A stretch of DNA of 64,000 nucleotides, taken from NCBI GenBank assembly GCA_002441345.1, contig DJVU01000009.1, forward strand, positions 1 through 64,000. Direction: 5' to 3'. The position numbers and the translations under genes are program-made. The notes below the pieces were generated by a model. It was not told the origin of the DNA. It searched no databases and was given only the letters and a program-made list of their open reading frames with translations. Shown piece by piece: positions 18,503 to 28,500 of this stretch (position 1 is its first letter; each line of letters opens with the position of its first letter). The stretch is from Bacteroidales bacterium UBA6248. GTDB lineage: Bacteria; Bacteroidota; Bacteroidia; Bacteroidales; Lentimicrobiaceae.

Positions 18503-19840
18503 CTATACAACAAAATCATTGACAGGCCCGTAGGCATGAAAAAATCCGGTCAGCAAAACCGTATTTACATCTTCGGCCTTTACTGCCACTCCGTCGCTTA
18601 CAAGCTTCATCCCTATTTCGCGGGAACGACGGGCATATTGAACTGCCATTACGGCACCTTTAGCCTGCAAGGCTTTCAGGTCGCTGAATGCTTTCGCGGC
18701 AAGCACCTCTTTATCCGGGGCTTTAACAAGATTCTTCCATGAGAGGACCGATTCGGGCAATGAACCCAGCCAGGTGTCAACGGAATGTGCAAAATCCGGG
18801 ACCGGTATGTAGTCTCCCTTTTCGGGACTGTAAACCGCGACGGGTTTGCCTTTTTCGTATTTCAGGAAGCCATCTTTCTGACTGCCATCGGCATACTGGC
18901 CTCCCTTCACGCCGAGTTCAAACAATTGGTCGAGTAGGGGGCTGTGGAGGTTTTCATCCGCCATGTAGGGATTCATAACGTTCATAATAAACCGGACAAC
19001 ATCCACACCCACATAATCGATAAGCTGAAAAATTCCCATTGGCCGCATCAGGAAATCCTGGCTGATCCTGTTGATAGTATAAATTGCTTCGTGCAGCGGC
19101 ATTTCCCTGGTCAGTGCTGTTGCCTGGTCAATGCCGTAAAGTGCATCGCGCATAAAGTGTCCGTTGCCGATGAATCCGGCAATATCGTTGGAGGGAACGA
19201 CGACTTTTCGCATGTTTTTGGCGAGCTGAAGGGCAAATTCTTTCATCCCGCTGCTGTTGGAATCTATGGTGATCAGTTCCACCAGTTTCTGTACAGCGGG
19301 CGGATTGTAAAAATGGAAACCAAGGATACGTCCTTCAAGACCAGCCTCTTTATCAAGTCCGCCAATGGGCACCGAAGAGGTGTTGGTGAAAAACCAGGGT
19401 TTGTTCGGATTATTTTCATTGATCTGCCTGAAAAGTCTGACTTTAAGCCCTGCGTTTTCGCTGACGGCCTCAAAAATCAATGTACTGTCGTAGGTTGCTT
19501 CAATACGGGTTCCGGGTCTTATAATGCCCATAACATCCTCAATATAAGCTCCGATGATGTCGCTGTTTTCGATCAGGTCCTTCCTCCCGGCATAGAGTTT
19601 TCGCAATTGAACTGTTTTTTTTTCAGCGGCTTTCAGCACCTGTGTCCGGATGTATTTCATCAGCCCGGGAAGTGCGGAAGAGGTCACATCCACGGCGTTT
19701 ACCACGAAATGTTTATCCTTGTTTTCAGGTTTCAGCATCTGGTCTGCCACTTCGAGCGCCGACAGCAGCAGTATACCGCTGCCCATTTTTCCTGCAGCTC
19801 CAAGAACGCTTACGTTCGATAGTCTTTCAGAATATTCCAT
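18503..19840 (-). CDS. 3-hydroxyacyl-CoA dehydrogenase
   Basis: Oxidises 3-hydroxyacyl-CoA to 3-ketoacyl-CoA with NAD. The Rossmann motif is LGAAGKMGSG (13-22) and the conserved GFHFYNPPAVQKLVEL segment carries the catalytic His. At 445 residues it is much longer than the 280-residue short-chain Hbd enzymes: it has an insert of about 40 residues after the first beta-alpha unit and a longer C-terminal helical domain. It is the middle gene of crotonase - dehydrogenase - thiolase. Confidence 0.9.
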   Translation of the reverse strand: MEYSERLSNVSVLGAAGKMGSGILLLSALEVADQMLKPENKDKHFVVNAVDVTSSALPGLMKYIRTQVLKAAEKKTVQLRKLYAGRKDLIENSDIIGAYIEDVMGIIRPGTRIEATYDSTLIFEAVSENAGLKVRLFRQINENNPNKPWFFTNTSSVPIGGLDKEAGLEGRILGFHFYNPPAVQKLVELITIDSNSSGMKEFALQLAKNMRKVVVPSNDIAGFIGNGHFMRDALYGIDQATALTREMPLHEAIYTINRISQDFLMRPMGIFQLIDYVGVDVVRFIMNVMNPYMADENLHSPLLDQLFELGVKGGQYADGSQKDGFLKYEKGKPVAVYSPEKGDYIPVPDFAHSVDTWLGSLPESVLSWKNLVKAPDKEVLAAKAFSDLKALQAKGAVMAVQYARRSREIGMKLVSDGVAVKAEDVNTVLLTGFFHAYGPVNDFVV

Positions 19841-19934
19841 GTGTTATTGTATTCAGGTTTTCAGATTTTTTACTGATTTATTAACCCTCTGATTTAAAGA
19901 GGTAACCGAAGTGCTGGCGTTTGATTGCCGGCAA

Positions 19935-20702
19935 TTACCAGTTGGGCTTTCTTTTTTCCAGAAAGGCGGTCATACCTTCTTTGCCTTCATTTCCGAAGGG
20001 ATCTCCAAAATGATTTTGTTCCAGTTTTTCGCCGTCGGGATAATTCATTCCGAGGCCTTTACGTGTTACTTCCTTTACCAGTTTAACAGCCAGGGGCCCT
20101 TTTGATGCGATAAGGGAAGCTATTATTCTGGCTTCGGCAATCAGCTCTTCGGGTTGTGTGACTTTTTGCACAAGCCGCATACGCAAGGCGGTTTCTGCAT
20201 CTATGATCTCACCGGTTGTAAGAAGATACAGGGCATCGGCAAGATTGGTGAGCCTGGGGAGCCGCTGTGTACCGGCATAACCAGGTATTAGTCCCAGATT
20301 GACTTCCGGCTGTCCGAAACGGGCGTTAGCCGATGCTATACGAAAATCGCATGCCATGGCAAGTTCCATTCCGCCTCCAAGTGCAAAACCATTGATTGCT
20401 GCTATTACCGGGAATGGCAAATCTCCCAGGCGGTTGAAAATCCTTTGACCTGTGGCTGAAAATATTCTGGCTTCACCGGGTAATTTATTCACCATTTCCG
20501 CAATATCTGCACCGGCAACAAAGGCTTTCCCTTCTCCGGTAATGATAAGAGCCCTTATATCCGGATTGGTTAAAAGGGAGGATATGAAATGGTCCATCTC
20601 TTCGAAGAACCTGGTGTTTAGAGCATTAAGTGCTGAAGGACGGCTGATGGTCAGCAACATAATTGTTCCTTCTGCCGAAGGTCTAAGGATCGTATATTCC
20701 AT
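19935..20702 (-). CDS. Enoyl-CoA hydratase / crotonase
   Basis: Hydrates 2-enoyl-CoA to 3-hydroxyacyl-CoA. The oxyanion-hole segment FVAGADIAEM and the GFALGGGMELAMACD loop are present. Both catalytic glutamates are found, Glu113 and Glu133 (in FGQPEVNLGLIPGYAGTQ). The 255-residue length is normal. It is the first gene of the beta-oxidation-type cluster and lies 94 bp before the dehydrogenase. No acyl-CoA dehydrogenase or Etf gene is in the window, so the direction (degradation or synthesis) cannot be told. Confidence 0.93.
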   Translation of the reverse strand: MEYTILRPSAEGTIMLLTISRPSALNALNTRFFEEMDHFISSLLTNPDIRALIITGEGKAFVAGADIAEMVNKLPGEARIFSATGQRIFNRLGDLPFPVIAAINGFALGGGMELAMACDFRIASANARFGQPEVNLGLIPGYAGTQRLPRLTNLADALYLLTTGEIIDAETALRMRLVQKVTQPEELIAEARIIASLIASKGPLAVKLVKEVTRKGLGMNYPDGEKLEQNHFGDPFGNEGKEGMTAFLEKRKPNW

Positions 20703-20810
20703 TGTTTCAGAATGCTGTCGTTTAAGTCAATTAACAAGTTCAGCTCTGAAAGGTTCGGGACGGGGCATTGTTAGTGCGTGAAATATGCACTTCAGGATAT
20801 CCGGAAATGA

Positions 20811-20842
20811 AAGAGGCCGCCTTTTTGACGGGCGGCCTTTTC
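20811..20842 (-). terminator. Terminator hairpin after the T9SS carbohydrate-binding-like protein
   Basis: Stem AGGCCGCC / GGCGGCCT (20814-20821 and 20831-20838), 9-nt loop, with CTCTTTC on the minus side and TTTTCTTT on the plus side. Confidence 0.8.
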
Positions 20843-20860
20843 TTTGGAATGAAATCCTGA

Positions 20861-22453
20861 TTAACGTTTGATAAGTTTCTGAATCTGGCGTGAACCGTCT
20901 TCACCTGTAAAGGCTACGAAGTACATACCGGTTGTTAATCCTGAAGTGCTTATGGTGGTTCTGCCATTGCCGTTAAGCTGGTAAGTACCAACAAGCTGTC
21001 CAAGCATGGATGTGATGCTTACCTCTTTTACCCTGGCTGAAGTGCTGATGACAAGTTCATCATTTACGGGGTTGGGGTACATTTTTATCTGACCTGCGAG
21101 CGGGTTTTGCGGAATGCTGAGCAATCCGTCCACGCCCCATTTGTAGGTAACGTTTCTGGTACCGGAATACTGAAGCGTGCGGTCTCCGCCCGGAGCGGGA
21201 TCCCCGTTGCCCCAGCCTGCGCCTTTAAAGAATTTAAAGGCATAGAGTCCGTCGGGCAGGTACATTGTAATCGTATAGATGCCATCGCCGTCGGGGTCAG
21301 TCATCTCGTTGTTGGGGTTGGTGCCAGGCTCATTCCATGTGCCGTAATCTCCGCCAAATGCACCGGCGATAAACATAGGTATACCGGTCATGTCACCAGT
21401 GCCGGTCATATCAACATTGATCGTGAGTGAAGGTGGCTGGAACGGATTGGGGTCGTTGCTGAGGATAATATCGTCGAAATAGATGTCAATATCCTCGGTC
21501 AGTGTAAGGGGATCTTCGAAGTCAGGCATGAAAACAATGGTTGGATAAGTGCCTGTTTTATCCGAAAAGTCAAATACATAGTCAGCCCATGCATTGGTTT
21601 CCGTTTGAGGGTTGGTTGATGCAACTTCCATTGTTCCGGCAGCTCCGGCTTCTATTTTGAATTTTATCGGGCTGACGCGTGGTTTCCACGCCTTTACGTG
21701 CATATACTTATATTCAGTAACATCAATCTGGGTTCCTGAGTAAAAACCTCCCCAGGGAACACCGTCTTTATCACGGTGGAACTTAATTACGAAGTCGCTG
21801 AGGTTAACTCCGGATTTGTCGGGGTTCGGAACCATCTCAAAATAGCTGAGGTCTTCTGGTCCGCCGGTCATTATGTTCAGAGGAATATGCTCAAAATCTT
21901 CCATTACCTGAACGGGGGCACTTCCGGGTGTGGGATCGTTGTTTACATAGAGGTCGTCAAAGTAGATATCAATATCACCGACAAGTGTAAGCGGATCCTC
22001 AAAGTCAGGAATCAGAACTATTTTTACATATTCCCCGCTAACCACACTCATGTCAAACACAAACTCTTCCCATTGCCCTGTCAGGGTTTGCGGATTCATC
22101 GGGTTGACATCTCCTGAGTTCAGATCAGAGCGCTCATATTTGAAAACAATCGGACTGATTCTTGGTTTCCAGATTTTGATGTGCACGTACTTGTTGGCAG
22201 TGACATCAACCGGTGTGCTGAGCGTAGCATACCAGCCTGCCCAGGGTTGCCCGTCGCCACCCCGAACCATCTTACCAACATAGTAGCTGGTATTAATTCC
22301 GGTTTGGTCGGGATTTGCAACCACAGTAACCGAACCATTGGCTCCTGCGTCAAATGCATTCATCTTCAAACTTTCAAAGTTCTCAATGACCTGAGCCATC
22401 GAGAATCCTGCGAAGGTGAACAGTAAAACAAATAAAAGCGTAAATTTTCTCAT
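20861..22453 (-). CDS. T9SS-secreted protein with two duplicated galactose-binding-like domains and a starch-binding-like domain
   Basis: 530 residues. After a signal peptide (1-20) come two homologous units of about 160 residues (about 21-180 and 183-343). They share the order VIENFE/VMEDFE, PDQTG/PDKSG, PW-GWY/PWGGFY, a KPR-SPI strand, and PDFEDPLTL followed by DIDIYFDD. A domain of about 95 residues follows (350-445; FIAGAFGGDYGTWNEPG, then DPDGDGIYTITMYLPDGLYAFKFFKGA) that resembles CBM20/CBM48-type starch-binding modules. A type A T9SS sorting domain (MYPNPVNDELVIS) ends the protein. No catalytic domain is seen, so it is probably a surface glycan-binding protein. The neighbouring PUL supports this only loosely. 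Confidence 0.8.
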   Translation of the reverse strand: MRKFTLLFVLLFTFAGFSMAQVIENFESLKMNAFDAGANGSVTVVANPDQTGINTSYYVGKMVRGGDGQPWAGWYATLSTPVDVTANKYVHIKIWKPRISPIVFKYERSDLNSGDVNPMNPQTLTGQWEEFVFDMSVVSGEYVKIVLIPDFEDPLTLVGDIDIYFDDLYVNNDPTPGSAPVQVMEDFEHIPLNIMTGGPEDLSYFEMVPNPDKSGVNLSDFVIKFHRDKDGVPWGGFYSGTQIDVTEYKYMHVKAWKPRVSPIKFKIEAGAAGTMEVASTNPQTETNAWADYVFDFSDKTGTYPTIVFMPDFEDPLTLTEDIDIYFDDIILSNDPNPFQPPSLTINVDMTGTGDMTGIPMFIAGAFGGDYGTWNEPGTNPNNEMTDPDGDGIYTITMYLPDGLYAFKFFKGAGWGNGDPAPGGDRTLQYSGTRNVTYKWGVDGLLSIPQNPLAGQIKMYPNPVNDELVISTSARVKEVSITSMLGQLVGTYQLNGNGRTTISTSGLTTGMYFVAFTGEDGSRQIQKLIKR

Positions 22454-22488
22454 GGTCGTTTGGTTTTAGTTAATACTATTTTCTCTCA

Positions 22489-22496
22489 CAAATATA
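22489..22496 (-). promoter_or_regulatory. -7 element (minus TATATTTG) for the T9SS protein
   Basis: CAAATATA on the plus strand is TAnnTTTG on the minus strand, 36 bp before the start codon. Confidence 0.5.
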
Positions 22497-23024
22497 ATTT
22501 ATTTTATGCTTGTTCGCTACCTGAAAAATAAGAAAAACCCCGATTCTTTTTGCTAAAAAGTGTTAAAAGTACACTACTAATTGATTTTGTGCTATTTGCT
22601 CATTTTCATATGCTTATCGATCGTGCAGATTCAGGTGCTTTAGCACATGCCCGATTAATGAACCAATCTGGAGAAGACAGTACAGCATTACCCGTTTTTG
22701 CGTTATCCGAGATGCCGCATCTCAGGATTGACGCGCACCTGGCTGCAATTGTGTGTCAGTACAATAATTGGATTTTTTTTTCGATTGCGCTGGTTTTACA
22801 CTTTTATTATTTCGGCATATTATTGAAAATCAACGCTCTGTAAAGTATATTTGATTCTGATAAATTACTAATGGAAAAATCCAAGCCCGGGTTTATGGTT
22901 GAATAATGGCAATAGGGCCAATCATGCGTCAGATCAGGGAGTCAGAAGGTGCCATGGTATTATCAATAACATATATTTTGCATAGGTACTGTAATTTTAA
23001 TTAAACTTGTTTTAGTAAATCTCT

Positions 23025-23032
23025 TAACTTTG
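23025..23032 (+). promoter_or_regulatory. -7 element TAACTTTG before the lysozyme-fold-like protein
   Basis: Exact TAnnTTTG match 53 bp before the GTG at 23086; a CTTG at 23006-23009 may be the upstream part. Confidence 0.45.
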
Positions 23033-23085
23033 GCCTTCTCAGTTTTTTGCACGCACACCAAGTTATTATCGCATCCGATTAACCC

Positions 23086-23865
23086 GTGACCATAAAGATC
23101 AGGCATTCAATTTTTCCCGGGATTACTTTTCTCCTTTTTTGGGGGATTTTTTTTGGTGCTGCAGATTGCAGGGCTCAGGCTGAAACTTCTGTCCGTCCGG
23201 GGATCGAACTGGAATTGGGGAACAAGTATTACGATGCCGTGGATTTTCTCGTCCGCAGTCCGTGGATGTACGATACCCTCTACAGTCAGAATATCCGGCC
23301 TGATATTGCTTTTGCCGTCATTGTTCCAGGTCTGATCCGCTATTCAGCACTTCGCGATCTCGTTGAAACCGGTGCCATGCGTACTATGTATATACAATCC
23401 GGACGTAAGTATTCACATTATTCGGTCGGAAGGTTTCAGATGAAACCTTCGTTTGCCGAGCTGGTTGAAAGGAATTATGTCCGGTTAAAACTGGGGAAGG
23501 AGAAGTTTCTTATTTCGAATACAACCAAAGCCAGAAGCGAACGGGCCAGAAGGCTGGAGTCGGATGAGTGGCAGGTGCGCTACCTTGCGATGTTTTTCAA
23601 AATTATGGATAAACGTTATGCCCATATTAAATGGAAAAACGATGAGGATAAAGCCCGTTTTTATGCTACTGCTTTTGATGTGGGTTTTAACCGCGATGAA
23701 CGAACCATACGACGTATGATGACCACCTCGCGAACCCCTGTGAAACGTTACGGAAAGAAAAAGAAAGAAAAGCCTGCAGTAAGGGCAGGCGATATCGCCG
23801 AATGGTTCATGATAAACGACGGGCACCGCTTTCGTCCCGATTTTACCCCCGGAAAAGATGAATAA
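23086..23865 (+). CDS. Exported protein of unknown function, weakly lysozyme/transglycosylase-like
   Basis: I do not recognise this family. It has 259 residues, starts with GTG, and has an N-terminal signal peptide (hydrophobic about 11-27, cleavage near CRAQAE). The middle region has SVGRFQMKPSFAELVERN, which resembles the G-x-x-Q-M-x-P stretch of lytic transglycosylases, but the usual catalytic ESxF glutamate is not obvious; RDLVETGAM offers a different Glu. The C-terminal half is very basic (RTPVKRYGKKKKEKP). It stands alone between a divergent promoter region and a terminator shared with SusD. Periplasmic location is likely; cell-wall activity is a guess. Confidence 0.6.
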   Translation: MTIKIRHSIFPGITFLLFWGIFFGAADCRAQAETSVRPGIELELGNKYYDAVDFLVRSPWMYDTLYSQNIRPDIAFAVIVPGLIRYSALRDLVETGAMRTMYIQSGRKYSHYSVGRFQMKPSFAELVERNYVRLKLGKEKFLISNTTKARSERARRLESDEWQVRYLAMFFKIMDKRYAHIKWKNDEDKARFYATAFDVGFNRDERTIRRMMTTSRTPVKRYGKKKKEKPAVRAGDIAEWFMINDGHRFRPDFTPGKDE

Positions 23866-23906
23866 AACCCCTGATTATCAAAGCGATTCAATCAGGGGTT
23901 TTATCT
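23862..23906. terminator. Bidirectional terminator between the exported protein and SusD
   Basis: A long perfect stem ATAAAACCCCTGATT / AATCAGGGGTTTTAT (23862-23876 and 23890-23904), with U-rich tails on both strands. Confidence 0.9.
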
Positions 23907-24062
23907 TATTCGTGTTTTTCTTCCGGCTAAGCTGTACCGTTCGCTTCTAATTTGCCTGTATGCATCTGCCAGACATGCGAACGTGAGCTCTTAACAAGTA
24001 CCGGTTTCGCAATCCGGTTATCCGGCAATGATCTTTATTAAGCCATTTCGATGGCAATGAAA

Positions 24063-25508
24063 TCAGTAACCGGGGTTTTGCGTCAGATTTCCTTCCGAAA
24101 GGTCGATGAGCTCCTGGGGTACCGGAAATATTTCGTGTTTGCCGGTAACAAACCCATTAGCTGCAAGCACGCCCGCTGCTTTTCCGGTACGTACAAGGTC
24201 GAAGAACCGGTCGCCTTCCATTGCAAGCTCCAGCCGGCGTTCGTTTAATACATCTTCCAGTGTTGGGGAGTTGATATCGGAAAGGTTTACCCTTCGCCTG
24301 ACTTCATTCAGAGGTCCGGCTGCTCCCGAAGCATTTCCCTGACGGATTCTTGCTTCTGCCTGAATGAGAAGGATCTCCGAATACCTCAGAACCCTGATGT
24401 TTTGTCCTGAACCGAAAGGTCCTTCAACCTGAAGGCCTGGAGGGTAATAAGCTTTACCGTTGTACCGGGGCGTACCTGTTAAACCATCCAGCGAATTAAC
24501 CCCGGCAATTACATCGCCTTCGGGCGTTACATCTCCTTTAAACAGTATCGTTGCTGCTTTCCTGATGGGGTCATTTGCTGCATCGAATGCTGCAGCCAGG
24601 TCATCGGTCGGAATGTTGAACCCCCAGCCCCATTGTCCGCGAACCGATTGTACTTCGGAATGCTGGGAAAAAGAAACATCCCAGTTGCCATCGATCTGCT
24701 GAGCCTGAATTTCGAAGATCGATTCCTTTCCGTTTTCCTTAGATACCCTGAATACTTCCCAAAAGCTATCCTCAAGCCCGTAATTCCCGGAGGTAATAAC
24801 CTCTGTTGCCATTCGTTCAGCATCACCATAGCGTTCCATATACAAATATACCTTTGCCAGCAAGCCCTTTGCGGAGCCCGCAGTTGCCCTGCCTTTATTG
24901 CTTGCATCGTAAGTTGCAGGCAGTACGGCCATTGCATCCAGCAAATCGGTTTCGATATATTCATATACTTTAGCTTTGGGAGTACGCGAATTAATCTCGG
25001 GGCCTGCGGGTACAGCCATGGGCGTTGGTACATCGCCGAACGCACGTACCAGATCGAAATACAGCAGAGCCCTCAGGAATTTTGCCTCTCCGATAAGCCG
25101 GGATTTCAAATTTTCATTCATGGCTATTCCGGGGATGTTTGTAATGGCCTGGTTGGCCATGTTAATACCCCGGTAACGTCCGGCCCAGTAGTCTTTTAAC
25201 ACAAACTGGTTGGGCGTAAAGGTGAATTTGTCGTAATCGTTGATGAAGGAAGCATCCCCTACAGCACTGCCTTTAACCGCGTTGTCGGAAGTAATCTCCT
25301 GCATGATTATAAATGCAAACGAAACCATTTCCCATGTGCGCATATGGGCGTATATGGAGTTAACCGACTGCTCGGCATGTTCCTGAGTTTCGAAGAATCC
25401 TTCCGCCGGAATTTTGTTTTCCGGTTCAAAATCAAGATAATCCTGGCACGAGCTAAAGGATATAAATACGATGGCCAAAACGGCATAAATTATTTTTTTT
25501 GCTTTCAT
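24063..25508 (-). CDS. SusD/RagB-family starch-binding-like lipoprotein
   Basis: Surface glycan-binding lipoprotein that caps a SusC transporter. The lipobox SFSSC places the lipidated Cys at 21. The N-terminal region has DYLDFEPENKIPAEGFFETQEHAEQSVNSIYAHM, broken here as the usual SusD opening: DYLD, a helix after FF, then TPR-like helices. The C-terminal half has VLRYSEILLIQAEARIRQG and NERRLELAMEGDRFFDLVRTG, both strong SusD signatures. It starts 18 bp after SusC and ends the operon. Confidence 0.94.
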   Translation of the reverse strand: MKAKKIIYAVLAIVFISFSSCQDYLDFEPENKIPAEGFFETQEHAEQSVNSIYAHMRTWEMVSFAFIIMQEITSDNAVKGSAVGDASFINDYDKFTFTPNQFVLKDYWAGRYRGINMANQAITNIPGIAMNENLKSRLIGEAKFLRALLYFDLVRAFGDVPTPMAVPAGPEINSRTPKAKVYEYIETDLLDAMAVLPATYDASNKGRATAGSAKGLLAKVYLYMERYGDAERMATEVITSGNYGLEDSFWEVFRVSKENGKESIFEIQAQQIDGNWDVSFSQHSEVQSVRGQWGWGFNIPTDDLAAAFDAANDPIRKAATILFKGDVTPEGDVIAGVNSLDGLTGTPRYNGKAYYPPGLQVEGPFGSGQNIRVLRYSEILLIQAEARIRQGNASGAAGPLNEVRRRVNLSDINSPTLEDVLNERRLELAMEGDRFFDLVRTGKAAGVLAANGFVTGKHEIFPVPQELIDLSEGNLTQNPGY

Positions 25509-25526
25509 GATTTCCTGATTTTTGGG

Positions 25527-28500
25527 TTAAAAGTTAACATTTACACCAAAATTGTAGGTTGCAGACATGGGATAAACATTCAGGTCAATACCCTGTGATG
25601 TGGGAGACGAACTTGAAATTTCGGGACTGAATCCGTTGTATTTGAAAAATGTAAACGGATTGGAGGTATTGACGTAGAATCGAACACCTCTGATACCTAA
25701 TGTGTTTAAGGCCTTTTCAGGAAGCGAATATCCCAGCTGAATGTTTCTGATTCTGAAGAATGCGCCCGTCTCTATGTACCAGCTGTTCGGAATCATATTG
25801 TCGCCTGTAAGGTCGGCGGAAGGATAATCATTTGAAGTGCCTTCTCCATGCCAGCGATTTTCATAAAAATCCAGGTCGTAATTTTCGTTGCCGAGACGCT
25901 GTGCCCTTTTGGCATTGTATATCTTGTTACCACCCTGAGCATAAAGGTCGAAGCTGAAATCAAAGCCTTTGTATTCAAAGGTTGCATTGAAGCCGATCAG
26001 ATAAGTAGGGAGAGCACTTCCCATGAAAACCCTGTCTTTTGCATCTATGAGGCCGTTCTTGTCCACGTCTTCGTAAATGAAATCCCCGGGTTTTGCGTTC
26101 GGCTGAATCATAACGGTTTCGTTAGTTTCCGGATCGGTCCAGGTGTAGGTGTCAATTTGCTCCTGATTCTGGAAAATACCCAGCACATTCCTTCCGTAAT
26201 AAGATCCTATTGGTTCTCCAACGATGGTATATGTGGAAAAGAATCCTCCGACGGGCAGGTTGCCTCCGAAAAGTCCCAGTGTTCCTTCGAGAAGTTCCTT
26301 AACTTCATTTTTATTGTATGTGAAGTTGGTGCTGAATGCATAGTTCAGGTCTCCTTCTTTATCTGTCCATCCCAGCGTAAGCTCAACGCCTGAATTCAGG
26401 AAGTTGCCGTTATTCTGAAGGTAGCTTCCCGATGTTCCGGCCGTGGCCGACAGGGTGGTAGGGAAGATGCCGTCGATCGTAAGCCTGTGATAGTAATCAA
26501 GTTCAAACGACAACCTGTTATCTGCAGCAAGTCCTTCAAAGGCCACATCAACTTCTCTTACCTTTTCCCATTTAAGCAGGGGAGGTACGGCTGTGGTAAT
26601 ATTTGCGCCTTCTGCGATAACAACGTTTCCGCCCTCTCCGAAGGCAGTGGACAACTGTCCTCCCTTCGCAATGGTCAGGGTGTAAATATTCGAAGGGATT
26701 CGGTTATTGCCTGTAAGTCCCCAGCTGGCTCTGAATTTCAGAAAATCGAAGATGTTTTGTGTCTGCATGAAGTCTTCGTTCGAAATAACCCAGCCCAGTC
26801 CGGCCGACGGGAATATGTCCCAGCGCTGATCGCTGGGGAAAACAGAACTTCCGTCGTAACGCAGTGTTCCCGTAAACAAATACTTATCCAGATAATTATA
26901 GGTTGCTCTTCCAAAATAGGAGAGGGAGGTGATTTTATCACCTCCGTCGGAAGCATTGGATGTGGTCTGGTCACCAAGGCCAATGTAAAGGGAGTGGTCT
27001 CCATAGTCATTTACGTAATTCCGGCTTCCGAAAATGCTGAGTATCCTGTATTCCTGGGCTGAAACACCGGCCATGGCCGTGATTTTGTGTTTACCAAAAG
27101 TATTGTCATACGTGAGTGTATTATCCCAGAATCCATCGGTTGTGTGTGCCATAGACCGGCTGAGAGTCCTGCTGGTGGTGTCGAACTGGGTTTCCGAAAC
27201 ATAGAAATAGGGGATGTAACTGCGGTTTTGGTTGCTCCCGTAATCCATGCCATACGACGATTTTAGCTTGAAATTCTTAGCTATCTTCAGCTCGGCGAAA
27301 GCATTGCCAAGAAAACGGATCCCTTTTGAACGGCTGTTGTGATAGTAGAGCTGTGCTGCGGGATTGGCATAATTTCCCAGTACGCCATCACCCATCGGAT
27401 TGAAGGTGGAATCGTTAATCCTGGCGGTAAAGACTGGCGGTGCGACGTAGGAATTGTAGAAAACGCCCGGTACATCCCTGAATTTATAGGTAGAGAGGTT
27501 AGCTGAATATCCGACTTTCAGGTTTTTAAGAACTTCCGATTCAAGCGATGATCGTATGTTGAGACGGTCGTAGTCGTGTCCTTTTACAAGTCCTTCCTGC
27601 ATAAACCAGGATGCTCCGAAGGTATACATGCTGCTTGCCGATCCGCCCATCACACTTACATCATGACTTTGGGTCATGGCTTTTTCGCGAAGTACCTCAT
27701 CGTACCAGTCGATCTGATCCGGAAAATCTTCCGGGTTAAAGGGAACAAAAGTGCTGCCGGAAGCTTCCGCCAGATACTGGTTTTTTTCGTTTATGAGGTC
27801 GATATACTGCCTTCCTTTGGTGAGTTCGAATTTGTTAACCACTTTCTGGAAACCGGTATAGCCGGAATAGGAAATTCTGGCTTCACGGCTCTGACTTCGT
27901 TTTGTGGTCACGATAATCACCCCGTTGGCTGCCCTTACTCCGTATATTGCCGAGGAAGAGGCATCTTTCAGGAAGGTTATATTCTCGATGTCGTTGGTTC
28001 CCAGGTAGCTGATGTCGTTGGTCAGAATTCCGTCAACAACATAAAGCGGGGCTGAACTTGCAGATACAGTTCCCAGTCCCCGGATTCGGATGTCCGGAGC
28101 ACTTCCGGGAGATCCGCTGTTGGTGACCTGAACACCTGCAACCTTACCTTGCAGCGCCTGTGCCGGATTTGCAACGGCCTGGTATGCAAGGTCCTTAGCT
28201 TTTACCGTTGTAATGGAGCCGGTCAGGTCCAGACGTTTGGCCGAGCCGTAGCCGACAACAACCACTTCATCGAGCATACTGGCAGAGGGATTCAGTTCTA
28301 CATTAAGGGTTGTGCGGCCTTGCAACCCGAGCTCACGGGATTCCATTCCCACGAAACTGAATACAAGGGTAGCTGCCGCAGGAACCTCCAGGCTGTACTT
28401 CCCGTCAAGGTCGGTGGCAGTACCGCTGGTGGTGCCTTTTACAACTACAGTAACCCCGGGCAGGGTTTCACCGGTAGCAGAGTTCGTAACCTGCCCCGTT

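Larger units (their letters stand above)
22454..23085. other. Intergenic region with two divergent promoters
   Basis: About 630 bp between divergent genes. Promoter elements lie at both edges. A 97-codon plus-strand frame (22550-22843) has no recognisable domain, ribosome site or codon support and is not called. Nothing else stands out. Confidence 0.5.

Noticed and set aside
18944..19822. A 292-codon plus-strand frame opposite the 3-hydroxyacyl-CoA dehydrogenase
   Set aside because: Antisense shadow: its Cys/His/Phe-rich composition is typical of reverse-complement reading, and the other strand has clear catalytic motifs.
22550..22843. A 97-codon frame in the 22.5-23.1 kb gap
   Set aside because: No recognisable domain, no ribosome site and no promoter element before it; a hydrophobic C-terminus alone is not enough.
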